Assembly: GCA_013815575.1 (NCBI GenBank)
Contig: JACDFX010000124.1
Span: forward strand, 1 to 6,147
Length of the DNA stretch: 6,147 bases
Origin: Rubrobacter sp.
GTDB lineage: Bacteria; Actinomycetota; Rubrobacteria; Rubrobacterales; Rubrobacteraceae
Reading direction: 5' to 3'
A model generated the notes under the pieces. That model saw nothing but the letters and a program-made list of their open reading frames with translations, did no database searches and was not told where the DNA came from. Position 1 is the stretch's first letter; the number at the start of each line of letters is the position of its first letter. Position numbers and translations under genes: made by a program. This document shows, piece after piece, positions 1 to 5,642 of the stretch.

Positions 1-126
1 CGCCATCGTCGCCGCACCCATCGGTGTTCCGGGGTGGCCGGAGCCGGCCTTCTCGACCGCGTCCACGGCCAGAAAGCGCAGAGCATTTACACAATTTCGG
101 TCGAGCAAGGCGTTATCTGTTTTCAC
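1..126 (-). CDS. tkt: Transketolase, N-terminal part (runs off left edge)
   Basis: Transketolase moves two-carbon units between sugar phosphates in the non-oxidative pentose phosphate pathway, using thiamine diphosphate and a divalent metal in the cytosol. Only the first 42 codons lie in the window. They include [20 protein letters not shown] followed by TPMGAATMA, which is the classic transketolase N-terminus; the His of GHPG (residue 31) is the conserved active-site histidine of the family. I chose the GTG at 126-124 because it sits 10 bases after a strong AAAGGAGG and gives the usual short leader before the motif. The start is six bases beyond the glucokinase stop, so the ribosome site lies inside the end of that gene, which points to co-transcription and probably coupled translation. 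The thiamine-binding GDG motif and the rest of the protein are outside the window, so completeness cannot be judged. The identification itself is secure. Confidence 0.93.
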   Translation of the reverse strand, partial: MKTDNALLDRNCVNALRFLAVDAVEKAGSGHPGTPMGAATMA

Positions 127-132
127 GGCTTC

Positions 133-1155
133 TCAACCTCCTTTCGTTGGCTGGTCGACGAGCTCATCCTCGTATGTTTCGAGTCCGTAGCGGGCCGCGC
201 CGACGAGCGCGACCTTCGGGTTCAGGATCACGTGTACCGGCACGCGGCCCAGCAACTCGGAGAAGCGGCCCTTGCGCCCGAACGCCTCCGCGAAGCGGCC
301 GCGATCGAGGAAGGGCAGGATACGCGGCGGGATACCGCCGCCGAGGAAGACGCCGCCGGTCGCCACCACCGTGAGGGCCAGGTTCCCGGCCTGGGCGCCC
401 AGGACGGAAACGAAGACGTCCAGGGCGGCGACGCAGAGCTCGCATGGCGCCTCGGGGTCCGAGGCCGCCTCCACGATGATCGGCGTGGGGTCCTCGGCGG
501 CGGCGAGCTTCTCGGCGAGCCAGGACGGCTCCTCGGCGTGCCCGATCTCCTTTAGATAGCCGTAGACGTTGGGGAGCCCCCGTCCGGAGCAGACCCTCTC
601 GTAGCTGACGTGTCCGAAGCGGTCCAGGAGGTGCTGCAGCAGTCCCAGCTCGAGCTCGCCGGTAGGCGCGAAGTCGGCGTGGCCGCCCTCGGAGGGATGG
701 GCCCGGTACCCCGAGCCTTCTCGAGTAAGAAAAGCCTCTCCGAGCCCGGTGCCCGGTGCGATCACCGCCAGGGCGCCCTCGGGATCCGGCGTCCCCGCGT
801 TCAGGGTGTGGAGGTCTTCGGACCCCAAGAACGGCGCGGCGCGCGCGATCGCCTCCAGGTCGTTGAGCAGGCGAACCGATCGTAGGCCCAAGGCTTTCCC
901 TAAACGTGCCTCGTCCATCTCCCAGGGCAGGTTCGTGGCCGCGACCTTGCCGCCGGTCACCGGGCCGGAGACACCGAAGCTTGCGCGGTCCACCGGCAGG
1001 CCGTTTTCCTCCAGAAACTCGCTCGCGAGCGCTTCAAGGCTCGGGTAGCGGGCGCTCGCGAAAATCTCCTCCACCACCGGTGCGTGCGGCCCATCATCGG
1101 GGGAGAAGACTGCCAGGGCGGTCTTTGTGCCGCCTATGTCACCAGCGAGCAGCAC
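133..1155 (-). CDS. glk: Glucokinase (Glk family, not ROK)
   Basis: ATP-dependent glucokinase, 340 residues, converting free glucose to glucose 6-phosphate in the cytosol. Motifs in order: phosphate loop DIGGTKT (6-12), LLNDLEA with the expected catalytic Asp (about 99), GTGLGEA (135-141), HPSEGGHADFAP (153-164) with the Glu and His that bind sugar in E. coli Glk, SGRGL (190-194), and GGVFLGGGI (267-275). Length and motif order match the E. coli-type Glk family (PF02685). The CxCGxxGC zinc signature of ROK kinases is absent. The reading frame is open to 1215, but the GTG at 1155 is preferred: the family starts right before the phosphate loop, and AAGGGGGG lies seven bases upstream. It follows a 170-base spacer after the 6-phosphogluconate dehydrogenase, so it may have its own promoter. 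Transketolase begins six bases after its stop. The likely job is to capture glucose released by the two upstream glycosidases. Confidence 0.92.
   Translation of the reverse strand: MLLAGDIGGTKTALAVFSPDDGPHAPVVEEIFASARYPSLEALASEFLEENGLPVDRASFGVSGPVTGGKVAATNLPWEMDEARLGKALGLRSVRLLNDLEAIARAAPFLGSEDLHTLNAGTPDPEGALAVIAPGTGLGEAFLTREGSGYRAHPSEGGHADFAPTGELELGLLQHLLDRFGHVSYERVCSGRGLPNVYGYLKEIGHAEEPSWLAEKLAAAEDPTPIIVEAASDPEAPCELCVAALDVFVSVLGAQAGNLALTVVATGGVFLGGGIPPRILPFLDRGRFAEAFGRKGRFSELLGRVPVHVILNPKVALVGAARYGLETYEDELVDQPTKGG
137..144 (-). promoter_or_regulatory. Ribosome-binding site of transketolase
   Basis: AAAGGAGG on the minus strand, within the last codons of glucokinase, 10 bases before the GTG at 126. 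It is a near-perfect anti-16S match and fixes the non-ATG start of the transketolase. Confidence 0.8.
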
Positions 1156-1162
1156 GTCGATA

Positions 1163-1170
1163 CCCCCCTT
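1163..1170 (-). promoter_or_regulatory. Ribosome-binding site of glucokinase
   Basis: AAGGGGGG followed by TATC on the minus strand resembles the full anti-16S consensus with one A-to-G change. It lies seven bases before GTG 1155 and decides that start over the upstream in-frame alternative at 1215. Confidence 0.7.
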
Positions 1171-1201
1171 CTTCCTCGACCACCAGGATAGCGGTCTGGA
1201 A

Positions 1202-1220
1202 CAACGGGAGCGCAACGGGA
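1202..1220 (+). repeat. Tandem CAACGGGA boxes, possible operator
   Basis: The plus strand shows CAACGGGA at 1202-1209 and again at 1213-1220, exactly 11 bases apart start to start, about one helical turn. The pair ends 47 bases before the glucokinase start. Same-face spacing of an 8-base word upstream of a gene is typical of a regulator site, but no regulator is identified here and chance is not excluded. Confidence 0.35.
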
Positions 1221-1289
1221 AGGTTTTCTGGTCGGTGTGCGGACCTCGACTGCGCGGGCGCCCTCTCCGCTTCCTCCCATGAGCGCTGT

Positions 1290-1298
1290 CTTCCCGTT
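1290..1298 (-). repeat. Inverted partner of the CAACGGGA boxes
   Basis: The minus strand reads AACGGGAAG at 1298-1290. Its reverse complement CTTCCCGTT occurs on the same strand at 1222-1214, overlapping the second CAACGGGA box, which gives a perfect 9-base inverted repeat with a 67-base interval. It could be a distal half-site for looping or a long-range RNA stem in the gnd-glk spacer, or a coincidence. Confidence 0.3.
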
Positions 1299-1325
1299 AA
1301 TTCGGTTAGTACGCGTGAGGTGGCC

Positions 1326-2288
1326 CTATTCACTCAGGAAACCTCCAATACGTCCTTCCCTGCGCTCGCGTACGACCGCTTCGTCGGAGCCGTAGGGGTG
1401 TCCGCCGAAGCCGTGGCGCATCATGGCTACTGCCCTGGCCCAGTTCTTCTCGCTGTCGCGCGAGGCGAAGAGCTGCATTACGGACTGCGAGATCACGGGT
1501 ATGGACACCTCCATGTGCAGGGCGTCGTCCACGAGCCAGTTCACTTCGCCCGTGTCCTCGACGTAGGCCGGTATCTCGTCCGTGCCGCCGTTCTCGCGGT
1601 AGGCGGCCTCCATCAGGTCCATGAGCCAGGACCGGATCACCGACCCGTGGCGGTAGCAGCGCAGCACCTCGGCCACGTCGAGGTCGTCTCGGTAACGCTC
1701 CAGCAGGTCAACGCCCTCGCCGATGGCCTGGAGCATCCCGAACTCTATGCCGTTGTGGACGAGTTTGGTGAAGTGCCCGGATCCCGGGGGACCCGCGTGT
1801 ACGTACCCGCCTTCTACCGCGAGCTCCTCAAGGATCGGCCCGACCCGCGCCATCGCATCCGGCTCGCCCCCGGCCATGAAGCAGGCCCCGTGGCGCGCGC
1901 CGTCGAAGCCGCCGCTCGTGCCGAGGTCCACGAGTTGGACGCCTTCCTCCTTGAGGCGTTCGTGGCGGCGGATCGAGTCCCCCCAGTAGGAGTTGCCGCC
2001 GTCCACCAGGACGTCGCCTTCGTCGAGCTCTTCGGCGAGATTGTCGAGGAGCTCGTCCACCACAGGACCCGCCGGGACGTACAGAAACACCGCCCGGGGC
2101 GCTGCGAGCTTCTCCTTCAGGTCCTTCAGGGACGAGGCCTCGACGAGGCCGGCCTCCACCATGTCCGGCGGGGCGCCTTCCAGAGTGTGGCCAACCACGC
2201 GGATGCCCTTCTCCAGCGCCTGCCGGGCGAGGTTGCCGCCCATCAGGCCCAGGCCCACGACGCCGTACTCGTTCATCGGTTCAGTCAA
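1326..2288 (-). CDS. gnd: 6-phosphogluconate dehydrogenase, decarboxylating, short form
   Basis: Oxidises and decarboxylates 6-phosphogluconate to ribulose 5-phosphate, making NAD(P)H in the oxidative pentose phosphate pathway. The 320 residues match the short (about 300 residue) family rather than the 470-residue E. coli type. Visible motifs: Rossmann loop VGLGLMGGNL (11-20), VDGGNS (95-100), DLGTSGG (121-127), and the active-site helix GHFTKLVHNGIEFGMLQ with Lys175, Asn179 and Glu182. The segment after beta strand 2 (VVGHTLEG, 31-38) lacks the Asn-Arg pair of classic NADP enzymes, so cofactor preference is open; short forms are often NAD-linked. Start: TTG at 2288 lies five bases after AAGGAG. 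The in-frame ATG at 2276 is 17 bases away and less likely. It follows the GH15 stop by 13 bases, so it belongs to the same transcript. Glucose 6-phosphate dehydrogenase, the preceding pathway enzyme, is not in the window. Confidence 0.92.
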   Translation of the reverse strand: MTEPMNEYGVVGLGLMGGNLARQALEKGIRVVGHTLEGAPPDMVEAGLVEASSLKDLKEKLAAPRAVFLYVPAGPVVDELLDNLAEELDEGDVLVDGGNSYWGDSIRRHERLKEEGVQLVDLGTSGGFDGARHGACFMAGGEPDAMARVGPILEELAVEGGYVHAGPPGSGHFTKLVHNGIEFGMLQAIGEGVDLLERYRDDLDVAEVLRCYRHGSVIRSWLMDLMEAAYRENGGTDEIPAYVEDTGEVNWLVDDALHMEVSIPVISQSVMQLFASRDSEKNWARAVAMMRHGFGGHPYGSDEAVVRERREGRIGGFLSE

Positions 2289-2293
2289 AATTT

Positions 2294-2299
2294 CTCCTT
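2294..2299 (-). promoter_or_regulatory. Ribosome-binding site deciding the TTG start of gnd
   Basis: AAGGAG in the 13-base gap after the GH15 stop. Its five-base distance to TTG 2288 is normal, while the ATG at 2276 would be 17 bases away, so the rare TTG start is favoured. Confidence 0.7.
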
Positions 2300-2301
2300 C
2301 T

Positions 2302-4122
2302 CTAGCTGTTTTTTCCGAGCGCCCGGTCGAGGTTGAAGGCGGCGCTGATGAGGGTCAGGTGGGTGAAGGCTTGCGGGAAGTTGCCAAGGGCCTCGCCTGA
2401 GTGCCCGATCTCCTCGGCGTACAGCCCGAGGTGGTTGGCGTAGCCGAGCATCTGCTCGAACATCAGGCGCGCCTCGTCCACCCTCCCCGCGCGCGTCAGC
2501 GCCTCGACGAGCCAGAACGTGCACAGGCTGAACGTGCCTTCCTCGCCCGCGAGCCCGTCCGAGGACTTCTCGACGTCGTAGCGGTACACGAGGCTGTTCG
2601 CGACCAGCCCGCCGTCGCGCGGAGGCCGGTTGGTGGCGTCGAGGGTGCCGAGCATCCTGGGGTCGTTGGGGGCGAGGAAGAAGACGAGGGGCATGATGAG
2701 GTTGGAGGCGTCGAGGGTGTCGTCGTCGTAGGACTGGACGAAGGCATTACGCTGGGGGCTCCATCCCCTGTCCATGATCTCCTCGTAGATCTCGTCGCGC
2801 ACCTTCAGCCACCGCTCCCGGTCGGCGGGGAAGGAGCGCTTGGAGGCGAGCCTGAGGCCCCGATCTACGGCGACCCAGCACATGAGCTTGGAGTAGACGA
2901 AGTGGCGCCGCCCGCCTCGGATCTCCCAGATCCCCTCGTCTTCGCGCTGCCAGTTGTCGCAGACCCAGTTAATGAGGGTCCTCAAACGGGTCCACAGGTC
3001 GTAGGAGATGGGGTTGCCGTGTTTGTTGTAGAGGTAGACGGCGTCCATGAGCTCGCCGTAGATGTCCAGTTGCAACTGGTCGTAGGCGCCGTTGCCGAGC
3101 CTGACCGGCCGCGAGCCGCGGTAACCGTCGAGGTGGTCCAGGGTCTCCTCGGTCAGGTCGTGGTGCCCATCCAGTCCGTACATGAGTTGCAGGGAACCGT
3201 CGGTTCCGGAGTCCCGGCAGCGGGCCTCGATCCAGCCCATGAACGCCCTGGCTTCCTCTGTGAAGCCTATTCGCAGGAGGCCGTAGAGGGTGAAGGCGGC
3301 GTCCCGGATCCAGGTGTAGCGGTAGTCCCAGTTGCGCTCGCCGCCGACGCCCTCGGGCAGCCCCATCGTGGGCGCCGCCACCATCGCCCCCGTCGGCTCG
3401 AAGGTCAAAAGCTTGAGCGCCAGCGCCGAGCGCTGGACGACCTCGCGCCAGCGCCCCGTGTAGGTGCATTTCGAGAGCCAGCGGCGCCAGTACTCCACGG
3501 TCTGCACGAACAGCTCGTCTTCTTCTTTCTCGGAGGGCGAGGGCTCGCAACGGTCTCCGGATTTGCTCTCCCGCAGCACGAACACCGCCGACGCGCCCTC
3601 ATCCAGGGAGAATTCGGCGACAGCCGTGCCCGCGCTCTCCCGCAGCGGGACGCGCGTCGACAGGCTCAGGCATAGCTCGGGCGTGCTGAAAGCCGCTCCC
3701 TCCTCGGATATCTCCGTCTCGTGCTCCGCCCGCGCGTAGTCGAAGGCGGGGGAGCACTCCATCCGGAAGCTCATCTCGCCCCGCACCACCCTGACCCGGC
3801 GGACGAGCTGATGGTATCCGTGCCCGTTCTCCTGGACGCCGACGGGCATGTAGTCGATGACCTCACCGACCCCGTCCGGCGTGAAGAAGCGCGTAATGAG
3901 GACGTTCGTGTCGGGCCAGTAGAGTTGTTTGCGGGTGGAGCCGTCCTCCGCCGGCGCTATCTTGAAGCGGCCCCCCTTCTCGTCGTCCAGGATGGCGGCG
4001 AAGACGCTCGGGGAGTCGAAGTGGGGGAAGCACAGCCAGTCTATGGAGCCGTCCGTCCCGACCAGGGCGGCGCTGTGCATGTCGCCGATGATCCCGTAGT
4101 CCTGTATCGGTTGATAGGTCAC
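2302..4122 (-). CDS. Glycoside hydrolase family 15 (trehalase- or glucoamylase-like)
   Basis: Inverting alpha-glucosidase of family GH15, 606 residues. The N-terminal beta-rich part (about 1-210) begins [20 protein letters not shown], the signature of the trehalase-like N-terminal domain in bacterial and archaeal GH15 proteins. The (alpha/alpha)6 catalytic part (about 220-606) has [19 protein letters not shown] (263-281), [10 protein letters not shown] with the expected general acid Glu400, [12 protein letters not shown] (526-537), and GLYAEEIG with the expected general base near Glu570, then [14 protein letters not shown]. All key residues are present and there is no signal peptide, so it should act on a cytosolic glycoside. 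Mycobacterial and archaeal relatives with this architecture are trehalases; others are glucoamylase- or glucodextranase-like, so the substrate is unsettled. GTG 4122 overlaps the GH63 stop as GTGA and follows AGGAGG by 13 bases. The frame is open to 4344, but that extension only shadows GH63. Confidence 0.9.
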   Translation of the reverse strand: MTYQPIQDYGIIGDMHSAALVGTDGSIDWLCFPHFDSPSVFAAILDDEKGGRFKIAPAEDGSTRKQLYWPDTNVLITRFFTPDGVGEVIDYMPVGVQENGHGYHQLVRRVRVVRGEMSFRMECSPAFDYARAEHETEISEEGAAFSTPELCLSLSTRVPLRESAGTAVAEFSLDEGASAVFVLRESKSGDRCEPSPSEKEEDELFVQTVEYWRRWLSKCTYTGRWREVVQRSALALKLLTFEPTGAMVAAPTMGLPEGVGGERNWDYRYTWIRDAAFTLYGLLRIGFTEEARAFMGWIEARCRDSGTDGSLQLMYGLDGHHDLTEETLDHLDGYRGSRPVRLGNGAYDQLQLDIYGELMDAVYLYNKHGNPISYDLWTRLRTLINWVCDNWQREDEGIWEIRGGRRHFVYSKLMCWVAVDRGLRLASKRSFPADRERWLKVRDEIYEEIMDRGWSPQRNAFVQSYDDDTLDASNLIMPLVFFLAPNDPRMLGTLDATNRPPRDGGLVANSLVYRYDVEKSSDGLAGEEGTFSLCTFWLVEALTRAGRVDEARLMFEQMLGYANHLGLYAEEIGHSGEALGNFPQAFTHLTLISAAFNLDRALGKNS

Positions 4123-5504
4123 GGTTTCTCTGATACCTCCTCGTTGGCCAGCCAGTCGAGGGCGACGGCCGCAGTCCAGGATTGCCCGTCCGAGCCAAGG
4201 GGCTCGCCGGTGAAGGGCTCGTAGTACTCGCCGAAGCGCCCGTCTGAGAGCTGCGCGAGGCCCTGGCTCTTGAGCCGGACCGCCCTCTCCTTCTCTCCGG
4301 CCTCTATCAACGACCACCAGAGGAGCCAGTTCATGACGGGCCACGTAGGGCCGCGCCAGTAGCTTCTGGGGTGGAACTCCGGTTCTTCAGGACTCGTGCT
4401 CGGCGGGAGCGGCCAGCGCAGGTTCGGGTGCCCAGCGAACGCCCGCGAGTCGAGTGCGTCGAGGAGGGCCCGAAGCCGCTCTGGCCTCTCGGTGCCGGAG
4501 ATCAGGGGTGCGAAGCCGGCTATGGTACGGGCTCTTAGCGGTTCTCCGGCGCGCAGGTCGTAGTCGAGGCAGAGCTTGAGCCTCGGGTCCCAGCGCTCGT
4601 CGAGGCCCGCACGTCCGCGTTCGATCCAGGCGCGGATCGTGGCCCGGTCCCCGTCGGGGGCGCCGGTGACCTCGGCTATCTCCAGCAGAGCCTCGTTTGC
4701 CCGGACCAGGATCGCGCTCGCCAGCACGTCCTTGACCAGGAAAGGGCTGGCGTCGTAGGTGGCGGCGTCGTTGCAGCCGTTCCTTTTGATGACCTCGACC
4801 AGCCAGATGAAGCGGTCGTACTCCGGGCCCGTCGGCCGCTCTGAGGGGTCAGGGACGTAATTCAGGTCCAGGCGCGCGTAGTCCGGCATCTCCCCGACCT
4901 CGACCCGCTCCAGGGCGGCGCTCCAGCGCGGGGAGTTGTCCGTGCCGCTCTCCCACGGGTGGAAGATGGTAACCAGCCCCGAGCCCTCGGGGTCGCGGGC
5001 GGTCGCCAGGTAGCGGTGCCACGCCAGGAGCTTCGGGTAGATCTCACGCAGAAACTCCCTCGCCTCGGCTACCCCCTCGCCCCGTTTCTCCGCGACCTCC
5101 AGGATGCGCCGGACGGCGATGGCGTGGGCCGGAGGCTGACAGAGGCCGCTGGTACGGGCCGGGCTGGAGGGGGCGTCGGGGGAGTCGGCGGCGCTGGCCC
5201 AGTGCTCTGGGCCGGGGAAGTAGCTCTCCGGCGGTGCGTCCGGGTTAAAGACGATGTGGGGGACCTTGCCGGTCTTCCACTGGTGGTCGAGGAGGGACCG
5301 TATCTCCGCGGCCGCGCGCCCAACGTCGAGGTGCGCCAGCCCGATGGCGATAAAGGCCGAGTCCCAGCTCCACTGGTGGGGGTAGAGGTTCGGCGCGGCA
5401 CGGGTCCACCCGCCCATGTCGTTCTTCCGCAGCACCGCCGCCGCCCGCGCGGCGAGCTCTCCGACCTCCACAGGGGAACCTTCCGGAGGAGGCGTCGTCT
5501 TCAT
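4119..5504 (-). CDS. GH63-type mannosylglycerate/glucosylglycerate hydrolase-like protein
   Basis: Predicted (alpha/alpha)6-barrel glycosidase of the MGH1-like GH63 group, which hydrolyses the solutes mannosylglycerate and/or glucosylglycerate to hexose plus glycerate. The 461 residues match the size of characterised Thermus, Rubrobacter and mycobacterial members. Motifs: [13 protein letters not shown] (17-29), [16 protein letters not shown] (40-55) at the substrate pocket, VPHIVFNP and YFPGPEHW (81-102), [13 protein letters not shown] (182-194) with the likely catalytic acid Asp189, [17 protein letters not shown] (381-397), and [14 protein letters not shown] (425-438) holding the likely catalytic base Glu. 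No signal peptide, so the substrate is cytosolic. The frame is open to GTG 5636, but ATG 5504 is preferred: it gives the short leader usual before LAARA and follows GGGGTGATC closely; the extra 44 residues are polar and low in complexity. GH15 overlaps its 3' end by GTGA. Mannosyl versus glucosyl preference cannot be read from sequence by eye. Confidence 0.85.
   Translation of the reverse strand: MKTTPPPEGSPVEVGELAARAAAVLRKNDMGGWTRAAPNLYPHQWSWDSAFIAIGLAHLDVGRAAAEIRSLLDHQWKTGKVPHIVFNPDAPPESYFPGPEHWASAADSPDAPSSPARTSGLCQPPAHAIAVRRILEVAEKRGEGVAEAREFLREIYPKLLAWHRYLATARDPEGSGLVTIFHPWESGTDNSPRWSAALERVEVGEMPDYARLDLNYVPDPSERPTGPEYDRFIWLVEVIKRNGCNDAATYDASPFLVKDVLASAILVRANEALLEIAEVTGAPDGDRATIRAWIERGRAGLDERWDPRLKLCLDYDLRAGEPLRARTIAGFAPLISGTERPERLRALLDALDSRAFAGHPNLRWPLPPSTSPEEPEFHPRSYWRGPTWPVMNWLLWWSLIEAGEKERAVRLKSQGLAQLSDGRFGEYYEPFTGEPLGSDGQSWTAAVALDWLANEEVSEKP
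4136..4141 (-). promoter_or_regulatory. Ribosome-binding site of GH15 gene
   Basis: AGGAGG on the minus strand inside the last codons of the GH63 gene, 13 bases before GTG 4122. The spacing is long, which fits re-initiation by ribosomes finishing GH63 at the GTGA overlap. Confidence 0.55.
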
Positions 5505-5578
5505 GCGATCACCCCGCGGGAGCGGACCCCGACCGCTGGAAGTGGGCGTGGTGGGTTGGAGTTCTCTCTGGGAAACAT
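5501..5578 (-). CDS. Possible 25-codon leader ORF coupled to GH63
   Basis: An ATG at 5578 (with another directly before it at 5581) opens a frame of 25 codons ending in TGA at 5503-5501. The stop overlaps the GH63 start as ATGA. The upstream site AAAAGGAG (5585-5592) is the best ribosome-binding site in this spacer, six bases from the second ATG. The peptide begins MFPRENSNPPRPLP and ends VRSRGVIA; it is basic, Pro-rich, without membrane segment or known domain. It resembles a translated leader that delivers ribosomes to GH63 rather than a functional protein. There is no run of a single regulatory amino acid typical of attenuators. The alternative is that the frame is fortuitous and the ribosome site is a leftover or serves no gene. 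Confidence 0.35.
   Translation of the reverse strand: MFPRENSNPPRPLPAVGVRSRGVIA
5507..5515 (-). promoter_or_regulatory. Ribosome-binding site of GH63 gene
   Basis: GGGGTGATC on the minus strand differs by one base from GAGGTGATC, the complement of the 16S rRNA 3' end. Its GGGG core is seven bases from ATG 5504, which supports this start. The site overlaps the palindrome CCCGCGGG (5513-5520) and follows a 5-base stem AGCGG/CCGCT (5521-5537), so it may be partly masked in RNA. Confidence 0.6.
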
Positions 5579-5642
5579 CATTCTCTCCTTTTGCGTCCGC
5601 GCCTTCTGAGACGTCTACCTTTCGGCTCACTGGCACGTTGCT

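Larger units (their letters stand above)
1156..1325 (-). other. Spacer between gnd and glk, candidate regulatory region
   Basis: This 170-base stretch is the largest non-coding interval in the window, in a cluster where other junctions are overlaps or spacers of 6 to 13 bases (138 bases before GH63). It holds a small AT-richer patch near 1290-1312 and three copies of a CAACGGGA-like box (listed separately). I see no stem-loop with a T tract, so no intrinsic terminator for the upstream gene. A weak -10-like TATCCT occurs at about 1190-1185 on the minus strand, but its nearest -35 candidate has poor match and spacing, so no promoter is called. A minus-strand ATG at 1280 opens a 48-codon frame running into glk, but it lacks a ribosome site and resembles nothing. 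Confidence 0.5.

Noticed and set aside
1156..1215. N-terminal extension of glucokinase to 1215
   Set aside because: Twenty Arg/Ser/Trp-rich residues not found in the family, and the GTG at 1155 has the AAGGGGGG site right before the phosphate loop.
1251..1275. GC-rich GGGCGCCC palindrome in the gnd-glk spacer as a terminator
   Set aside because: No T tract follows and the stem is only a short palindrome without a loop, so it does not qualify as an intrinsic terminator.
1139..1333. 64-codon minus-strand frame across the gnd-glk spacer
   Set aside because: It overlaps both neighbours, lacks a ribosome site, and resembles no protein; treated as spacer.
906..2336. Long plus-strand open frame (476 codons) opposite gnd and the glk 5' end
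   Set aside because: It is antisense to well-identified genes, resembles no known protein, crosses the gnd-glk spacer without a matching domain, and such frames are common opposite GC-rich codons.
2401..3675. Long plus-strand open frame (424 codons) opposite GH15
   Set aside because: Composition is Val/Glu/Gly/Pro-rich low-information sequence mirroring the codon pattern of GH15 on the other strand; GH15 has all its catalytic motifs in the minus frame.
4123..4344. N-terminal extension of the GH15 frame up to 4344
   Set aside because: It lies wholly within GH63, is Arg-rich shadow sequence, and the family N-terminus TYQPIQDYG begins right after GTG 4122.
4959..5609. Plus-strand open frame (216 codons) opposite the GH63 5' region
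   Set aside because: Antisense shadow of the conserved GH63 N-terminal part; Arg/Gly-rich and without recognisable domain.
5505..5636. 44-residue N-terminal extension of GH63 from GTG 5636
   Set aside because: Family members start shortly before the LAARAA segment, the extension is polar and unstructured, and ATG 5504 has a good ribosome site. An AAGGA about ten bases before GTG 5636 means it is not fully excluded.
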